Shown in pieces: positions 7,064-10,240 of a stretch of DNA of 10,240 bases (the first letter of the stretch is position 1; each line of letters begins with the position of its first letter). Under the pieces are notes generated by a model. It did not search any database. It saw only the letters and a list, made by a program, of their open reading frames with translations, and was not told where the DNA came from. This DNA comes from Candidatus Baldrarchaeota archaeon (GTDB lineage Archaea > Asgardarchaeota > Baldrarchaeia > Baldrarchaeales > DXJG01): positions 1-10,240 of the forward strand of contig JAUQZC010000018.1 of assembly GCA_030587435.1 (NCBI GenBank). Reading direction: 5' to 3'. Both the position numbers and the translations under genes were made by a program.

Positions 7064-7342
7064 TTATCAAAACTATAACAACCCTATTTTCTCCAATACT
7101 CCAGTCTGTTTCTATCCTAACACACGACGGTAAAAATGAAATAATAACCATTTCGGAAAACAACACATTAAACATACTCAAACATAATGGCCAGCTGCTC
7201 CTATCCGCCCACTCAGACACACCGCTGAAGATTCTTTGAAGTTTTATAAACTTTGCACATCGCCCGAAAGAAAAATGACAAACCAATTATAGCAGTAGGA
7301 GGAACGGACGGATTACTGCAAGTTTTCAAAATATCAACATAA
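7045..7342 (+). pseudogene. Decayed plus-strand beta-propeller (FG-GAP/WD-like) gene remnant
   Basis: Frame one, open from 7045 to TGA 7237-7239, contains SPILQSVSILTHDGKNEIIT followed by ISENNTLNILKHNGQLLLSA. This has the propeller-blade pattern in which an aspartate-glycine turn precedes EIITIS, then NTLNIL, then a glycine and LLLSA. Frame two, ending at TAA 7340-7342, contains NDKPIIAVGGTDGLLQVFKI, which reads as the next blade. A frameshift between about 7237 and 7277 joins them. There is no start codon in the first frame and the 5' end is missing. The open frames on the other strand (7286-7041 and 7413-7213) are cysteine/phenylalanine-rich complements and are not preferred. Relatives of such propellers are often exported or surface proteins, which would fit the neighbouring surface protease, but that is inference. 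Confidence 0.55.
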
Positions 7343-7484
7343 AATCCTAGAAACAATCTATATATGTGGTTGAAACACTTGATCGCATCTAGTTGCAGGT
7401 TGCGGCTCACCAACCTTTAACCCATTAAACCTCAAACTATCAATAAGACCCTAAGTCTCGAGCAAAAACAAGACTTAACTCCTT
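7343..7484. other. Gene-free stretch with a short hairpin
   Basis: No convincing coding frame. An inverted repeat, AGGTTG (7397-7402) and CAACCT (7411-7416), with an 8-base loop, could form a small hairpin. No function is supported. Confidence 0.3.
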
Positions 7485-7690
7485 TTAGATGAAATAAATG
7501 ATCCAACTAGTCACCTTTCTCCTGAACGTAACCATAATATAAAATAGTTTCTCTATAAGATCCCTTCTTCATTCAATTCAAAATGAACACCATAAATCTC
7601 ACCAACCCAAATAGTAATCAAAGAACGATCAAACTCACATTTACCATAAACTACCACCCTTTTATTTCATCCCAGCTAACATGCTAAAAA
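7485..7690 (-). pseudogene. Decayed minus-strand gene remnant
   Basis: The minus strand first reads SWDEIKGW and a stop in one frame, then in another frame (7654-7553) VVYGKCEFDRSLITIWVGEI followed by YGVHFELNEEGIL and a TAG. After that, two other frames are open: one reads SYRETILYYGYVQEKGD to a TAG at 7509-7507, the other DLIEKLFYIMVTF and on to a TAA at 7487-7485. The middle piece has the alternation of a beta-rich small protein and codon choice like the intact neighbours. Frame breaks on both sides indicate decay. No family is recognised. Confidence 0.45.
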
Positions 7691-7912
7691 TTCTTAAAGC
7701 AAAACAACAAAGTAACAAGATTAATTCAATACAATGATCTTAAAATCAAAACCTCTGTTTTTATCCTACATGTTTACCAGATTAATAATAGGAAACATCA
7801 AGCTTTATCTTATTTTTTAAGATATAATGAATTTATATAAAGAAGAATCCAAGAAGGGTTAACATAAATAAGCGACAAAGAAAAGTTTGATGGAAACTTA
7901 TACTTCGCAACA
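7691..7912. other. AT-rich spacer downstream of the regulator gene
   Basis: No coding frame was found. It contains a hairpin at 7806-7824 and, for minus-strand transcripts leaving the regulator gene, pyrimidine-rich runs near 7872-7889 that could act as a weak terminator. Confidence 0.35.
7806..7824. repeat. Small inverted repeat (hairpin)
   Basis: TATCTTA and TAAGATA flank a five-T loop, giving a 7-bp perfect stem. It lies 89 bases beyond the regulator stop and could be a terminator-like structure on either strand or a chance AT-rich palindrome. Confidence 0.3.
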
Positions 7913-8413
7913 TCAAAAATATTCCCGATAAAGTTTTAATATTCCCCTAGCAGCAATCTGACCTTCCTCAGTTAAATAAACTTCTTTCTTACTATTAAAC
8001 GCCAATTGTCCTTGAGACAACAATTTCTCCACCACAGAACTCATTTCCACTTTTACAGCACCTTCTGGATTAACGGCGCCACGAAGAAAAAGCTTCCCTA
8101 ATAACAACTCCTCAGGCCCAGGCTCAGGAAAATACCTCTCCCTAACATACTTCACCCTCTCTTCGAAAGGTAAAGATAACAACCTCCTTCTCTCAGTCCT
8201 AACAACATAACTCTTACCAACCCTTTCCAGAAACAACATCTTCTCACCCAAAAATTTCTGCGTATCACAAATAATTTCCAAAACCTTCTTAACAGTCCTC
8301 CAATTCAAACCAGTCCTCAAAGCCAACTCACGAACAGTAACAGGCCTATCAGAAATATTCATCAAAACAACCCTAACAGCATCCGAAAGCGAAGTTCTAG
8401 AAGCCTTCAACAA
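7913..8413 (-). CDS. Winged-helix transcriptional regulator
   Basis: A 166-residue protein with an N-terminal winged helix-turn-helix at about 5-70: helix SLSDAVRVVLMNI, turn DRPVTVRELALRTGLNWRTV (the recognition helix being NWRTVKKVLEII), and a wing ending in SYVVRTERRR. The middle (80-110) contains LPFEERVKYVRERYFPEPGP and is probably a linker and dimer helix. The C-terminus (about 125-166) looks like a second winged-helix-like or dimerisation module, VVEKLLSQGQLAFN-KKEVYLTEEGQIAARGILKLY. It resembles archaeal MarR/TrmB-like regulators, but I cannot assign a target. The start is TTG 8413: GGTGAT lies just upstream, an in-frame TGA at 8419-8417 blocks any longer form, and the helix begins shortly after. 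A perfect palindrome 63 bases upstream is the likely operator, suggesting autoregulation. Confidence 0.85.
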   Translation of the reverse strand: MLKASRTSLSDAVRVVLMNISDRPVTVRELALRTGLNWRTVKKVLEIICDTQKFLGEKMLFLERVGKSYVVRTERRRLLSLPFEERVKYVRERYFPEPGPEELLLGKLFLRGAVNPEGAVKVEMSSVVEKLLSQGQLAFNSKKEVYLTEEGQIAARGILKLYREYF

Positions 8414-8430
8414 ACATCACCACAGACACG

Positions 8431-8437
8431 TATAATA
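8431..8437 (-). promoter_or_regulatory. TATA-like element upstream of the regulator gene
   Basis: The minus strand reads TATTATA about 20 bases before TTG 8413, so the transcript would begin at or near the start codon with almost no leader. The distance is slightly short for a standard archaeal promoter. Confidence 0.35.
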
Positions 8438-8475
8438 CATCAAGACCATTCTATGTTTCTAATCTAGACATGATG

Positions 8476-8498
8476 GATAGTATTAGACTAATACTATC
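8476..8498. promoter_or_regulatory. Perfect 11-bp inverted repeat, probable operator
   Basis: GATAGTATTAG (8476-8486) and CTAATACTATC (8488-8498) are exact reverse complements around a single A at 8487. A 22-base exact palindrome with a one-base centre is what a dimeric winged-helix protein would bind. It lies between the regulator gene and a promoter-like signal facing the other way, 63 bases from the regulator start. Confidence 0.7.
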
Positions 8499-8534
8499 TG
8501 GTATATTGATTCGTATACAATTTCATATTGCATC

Positions 8535-8544
8535 GATATATAAA
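8535..8544 (+). promoter_or_regulatory. Plus-strand TATA box facing away from the regulator gene
   Basis: GATATATAAA is centred 26 bases before ATG 8566, the classical spacing for an archaeal leaderless transcript. A perfect 10-base palindrome, TACTATAGTA, sits at 8551-8560 between the box and the ATG and shares the TACTA/TAGTA element with the larger palindrome. Confidence 0.5.
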
Positions 8545-8565
8545 CATATCTACTATAGTAAATAA

Positions 8566-8667
8566 ATGTGCATAATTACACAAAGCTTTTATATATGTAA
8601 CAAAAACATTCCAAAAAAGGATTTTAAACTCCTTATAAAGAAAGCGAAAGAAAAAGGAATCATATAA
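8566..8667 (+). CDS. Possible small leaderless protein or 5' end of a decayed gene
   Basis: A 33-codon plus-strand frame from ATG 8566 to TAA 8665-8667 starts MCIITQSFYICNKNIPKKDF and ends KLLIKKAKEKGII, a lysine-rich amphipathic helix. It begins exactly where transcription from the upstream TATA box should start, so it could be translated from a leaderless mRNA, divergent from the regulator. The same frame continues after the stop as YLIATS, two TGA codons and LIGFNLNRF, with further stops, so it may instead be the front of a broken gene. The overlapping minus-strand frame at 8774-8589 has less protein-like composition. No family is recognised; the position is the main support. Confidence 0.35.
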   Translation: MCIITQSFYICNKNIPKKDFKLLIKKAKEKGII

Positions 8668-8795
8668 TATTTAATTGCAACATCCTGATGATTGATTGGC
8701 TTTAACTTAAACCGTTTCTCCAAACTTTCATTCACCATACATCTCGTTGAATTTACAACTAGTTGATATATCATCCCAATCTTTCTTAATGCTAT
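8668..8795. other. Spacer between the small plus-strand frame and the 150-residue gene
   Basis: No supported gene. A 61-codon minus-strand frame (8774-8589) crosses this stretch but has no Shine-Dalgarno site and mixed composition. In-frame plus-strand continuation of the small protein is broken by several stops. Confidence 0.35.
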
Positions 8796-9248
8796 TTAAC
8801 TATCTTTTAACCCTCTGCGACTTTCCCAATTAGCATACCCAGATTCCATCAATATCTTCTCCACAACATTAGATATCTTTGCTACCGAAGGCAAACACCT
8901 ATAATTTTCCGCCTTCGCTTCGAAGAAAACATAACCATTATCCAAATAGATATTAATATCTTCTAAACTACCAAAATCTTCATAACCCCAAACTTCATCC
9001 CCACAACTTTTACACAACTCCTCTAACCTATCTAATATTTCCTCCGGCACACCCTCATCAATAATAGTCTCCGTAGCAATCTCCGCCTTACCATTAAGAC
9101 CATGCAGCCATAAATGAATACCATCAACATACAGCGATGAACCCCTCACCTGAGAAAAATAAATCGTTCCATCATCAAAATAAGCCTCCATCAATTCCAA
9201 ACAATAGCATCCAAGAACTTCAAAATAAATAAACTTCAAACTAGGCAA
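8796..9248 (-). CDS. Hypothetical protein overlapping the exported-protein gene
   Basis: An unrecognised protein of up to 150 residues. The N-terminal half looks beta-rich (LKFIYFEVLGCYCLELMEAY, DDGTIYFSQV, GIHLWLHGL). Then follow a helix with a cysteine pair (PEEILDRLEELCKSC), another beta region (INIYLDNGYVFFEAKAENY) and a C-terminal helix (SVAKISNVVEKILMESGY). There is no signal peptide or membrane helix, so it is probably cytoplasmic. The start given is TTG 9248, inside the last codons of the upstream gene (8-base overlap); its protein-like sequence before the first ATG, including GCYCLEL, favours this over ATG 9191, which would give 131 residues. No clear Shine-Dalgarno site precedes the TTG, so translational coupling is likely. 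Co-transcription with the exported protein is strongly suggested by the overlap; function is unknown. Confidence 0.75.
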   Translation of the reverse strand: MPSLKFIYFEVLGCYCLELMEAYFDDGTIYFSQVRGSSLYVDGIHLWLHGLNGKAEIATETIIDEGVPEEILDRLEELCKSCGDEVWGYEDFGSLEDINIYLDNGYVFFEAKAENYRCLPSVAKISNVVEKILMESGYANWESRRGLKDS

Positions 9249-9864
9249 CTGGATTTAATTCCAGATAAAACTCTATGACAAAACTCTGAGTAGCTGAAGG
9301 CGTACCAGCCTTGCCATAGACCGTAATCGAAATCTCATGGGAACCTTGAGGTATCGTGATATTATCACTCCACCCATACCAAGTGTAAACAGGGTACTTG
9401 GTCTGACTATCCGGGTATATACATTCCTCCCAGCTCCAATACGGTTTTTCATAGTCAGCAGTTGAACCATCGTAAAAATTTCCTTGAGTAACTATAATTA
9501 GATGGATGGTTTCTCCTGACACACTAATATTCACACAGAGACCATAAAAACAACTCTCCAAGTGCTGCTCAGCATAGTCAACGCTCTCACCATACACATT
9601 GTATTTTATCACCAATATTACGTTCGTTATTTTCACTCCTCCAGCCTCATCAACATAAATTTGAGCTACAGATGTTTTCTCAAAGTCTGTAGCCGGCAAC
9701 AGTGTTCCAAAATCTATTGTCACAGCTTGTATTGAAGTCTCTGTCCCACTAACCGTCCCCTTAGTTTCAAAAAGCTTAAACCAATTAGACTTCCAAGCAA
9801 CCACAGAAACAACACAACCAACCAAAACCACCAAAACCAAAACAAACAAAACCTTCCTCTTCAT
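9241..9864 (-). CDS. Small exported or membrane-anchored beta-sandwich protein, possibly TasA/camelysin-like
   Basis: A 207-residue protein with a basic N-terminus (MKRK) and a hydrophobic helix at about 4-23 (VLFVLVLVVLVGCVVSVVAW), followed by an extracellular beta-rich domain. The segment SIQAVTIDFGTLLPATDFEK and then VKITNVILVIKYNV resembles the start of TasA/camelysin-type fibre proteins (strand, PGD-like turn, next strand), which also have one leading helix, but this is a loose resemblance. Cys105 and Cys110 could form a disulfide. LVGC at 14-17 matches a lipobox by pattern, though lipoproteins are not expected in most archaea of this kind. Sequons NIS, NIT are present. ATG 9864 is chosen over an upstream in-frame ATG at 9954 because GGTGGTG ends two bases before it and the signal helix follows at once. 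The next gene overlaps its stop. Confidence 0.75.
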   Translation of the reverse strand: MKRKVLFVLVLVVLVGCVVSVVAWKSNWFKLFETKGTVSGTETSIQAVTIDFGTLLPATDFEKTSVAQIYVDEAGGVKITNVILVIKYNVYGESVDYAEQHLESCFYGLCVNISVSGETIHLIIVTQGNFYDGSTADYEKPYWSWEECIYPDSQTKYPVYTWYGWSDNITIPQGSHEISITVYGKAGTPSATQSFVIEFYLELNPVA

Positions 9865-9897
9865 AACACCACCAATAAAACATACTAAACCCCAACA

Positions 9898-9912
9898 TAT
9901 AATACTTAAAAC
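9898..9912 (-). promoter_or_regulatory. TATA-like region upstream of the exported-protein gene
   Basis: The minus strand reads GTTTTAAGTATTATA, centred about 41 bases before ATG 9864. Initiation about 26 bases on would leave a 15-base leader with the GGTGGTG site. Confidence 0.4.
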
Positions 9913-10240
9913 ACAAACATACAAAAACAAAAACCCACTCCGCAACCCAAACAAACAGCCACTCCACCCCCATTACCCTCACATAAACACTCCACCACTA
10001 ACAAAATACAAAAATCACACCCAACAAACAAAACACCTCCATCCCCCAATTACAACAATTACCCTTTTACCCCAAAAATTTTGAAAACGTTACCCATCAA
10101 AGAACAAAACCAAACAAACCATTCACCCCAAATAAACCCTTAACCAAAAATAATGTAGAAAAAACATAAGCAATCCTGCATTGAAATGTGTGAAATTCCA
10201 CTAATAATTGAGAAAACATAGACTAATCTTAAGCTCATAC
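9913..10240. other. Gene-free, G-depleted region at the right edge
   Basis: No supported gene. Minus-strand frames here are Trp/Val/Phe/Cys-rich, the product of a G+T-rich strand rather than a protein. From 9959 to 10082 the plus strand contains no G. The minus strand has several G-runs (for example GGGGTAAAAGGG and GGGGGATGGAGG). The last 100 bases are ordinary AT-rich sequence. Confidence 0.5.

Noticed and set aside
7041..7413. Two minus-strand frames (7286-7041, 7413-7213)
   Set aside because: The plus-strand propeller-like translation is more coherent, and these lack Shine-Dalgarno sites.
8684..8700. CTGATGATTGATTGG resembling a C/D-box RNA
   Set aside because: The box C match is imperfect and there is no suitably placed box D or terminal stem.
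8589..8774. Minus-strand 61-codon frame
   Set aside because: No ribosome-binding site and weak protein character; kept only as a remark in the spacer entry.
9273..9470. Minus-strand 65-codon frame inside the exported-protein gene
   Set aside because: Overlaps a better-supported gene in another phase.
9785..9982. Minus-strand Trp/Val/Phe/Cys-rich frame
   Set aside because: Its composition simply reflects a G+T-rich strand; it conflicts with the start of the exported-protein gene.

Overview
The window looks like chromosomal DNA from an AT-rich, probably thermophilic archaeon. Evidence is AT-rich TATA-like boxes placed upstream of short or absent leaders, GGAGGTG/GGTG-type Shine-Dalgarno sites, GTG and TTG starts, an archaeal-style RelE toxin-antitoxin pair, a TrmB/MarR-like winged-helix regulator and a large exported C25 (gingipain-like) protein. 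A Thermoproteota/Bathyarchaeia-like source is plausible, but no marker gene here settles it. No rRNA, tRNA, CRISPR array or insertion sequence was seen.

Layout. Every intact gene lies on the minus strand. From right to left: 9864-9241 is a small exported or membrane-anchored beta-rich protein, overlapped by an unrecognised 150-residue protein (9248-8796). 8413-7913 is a winged-helix regulator with a perfect 11-bp inverted repeat in its upstream region and a facing promoter-like signal. 6816-3028 is a giant surface protein with a signal peptide, CUB-like domain, two beta-sandwiches, a CWB2-like region, a C25 peptidase domain, two Ig-like repeats and a C-terminal membrane anchor. 2466-2013 is an overlapping antitoxin-toxin pair. 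1223-189 is an AAA/ABC-type ATPase whose stop codon overlaps the start of a further gene that runs off the left edge (192-1).

Between these genes lie long stretches with no intact gene (about 1224-2012, 2470-3027, 6817-7912, 8414-8795, 9865-10240). Several contain coherent protein-like reading frames broken by stops and frameshifts. They read as decayed genes: a propeller-like remnant (+, 7045-7342), a remnant ending in a VSKLIASFKGLPYGKMLQ segment (-, 2796-3001), a coiled-coil remnant (+, 2516-2763), membrane and coiled-coil remnants (+, 1415-1634 and 1665-1913), and another (-, 7485-7690). Most remnants point along the plus strand, against all the intact genes. The plus strand is strongly depleted in G relative to C even outside genes, with one 124-base tract (9959-10082) containing no G at all. 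The overall picture is a genome segment of accessory, surface and stress/defence-type genes with many degenerating neighbours.
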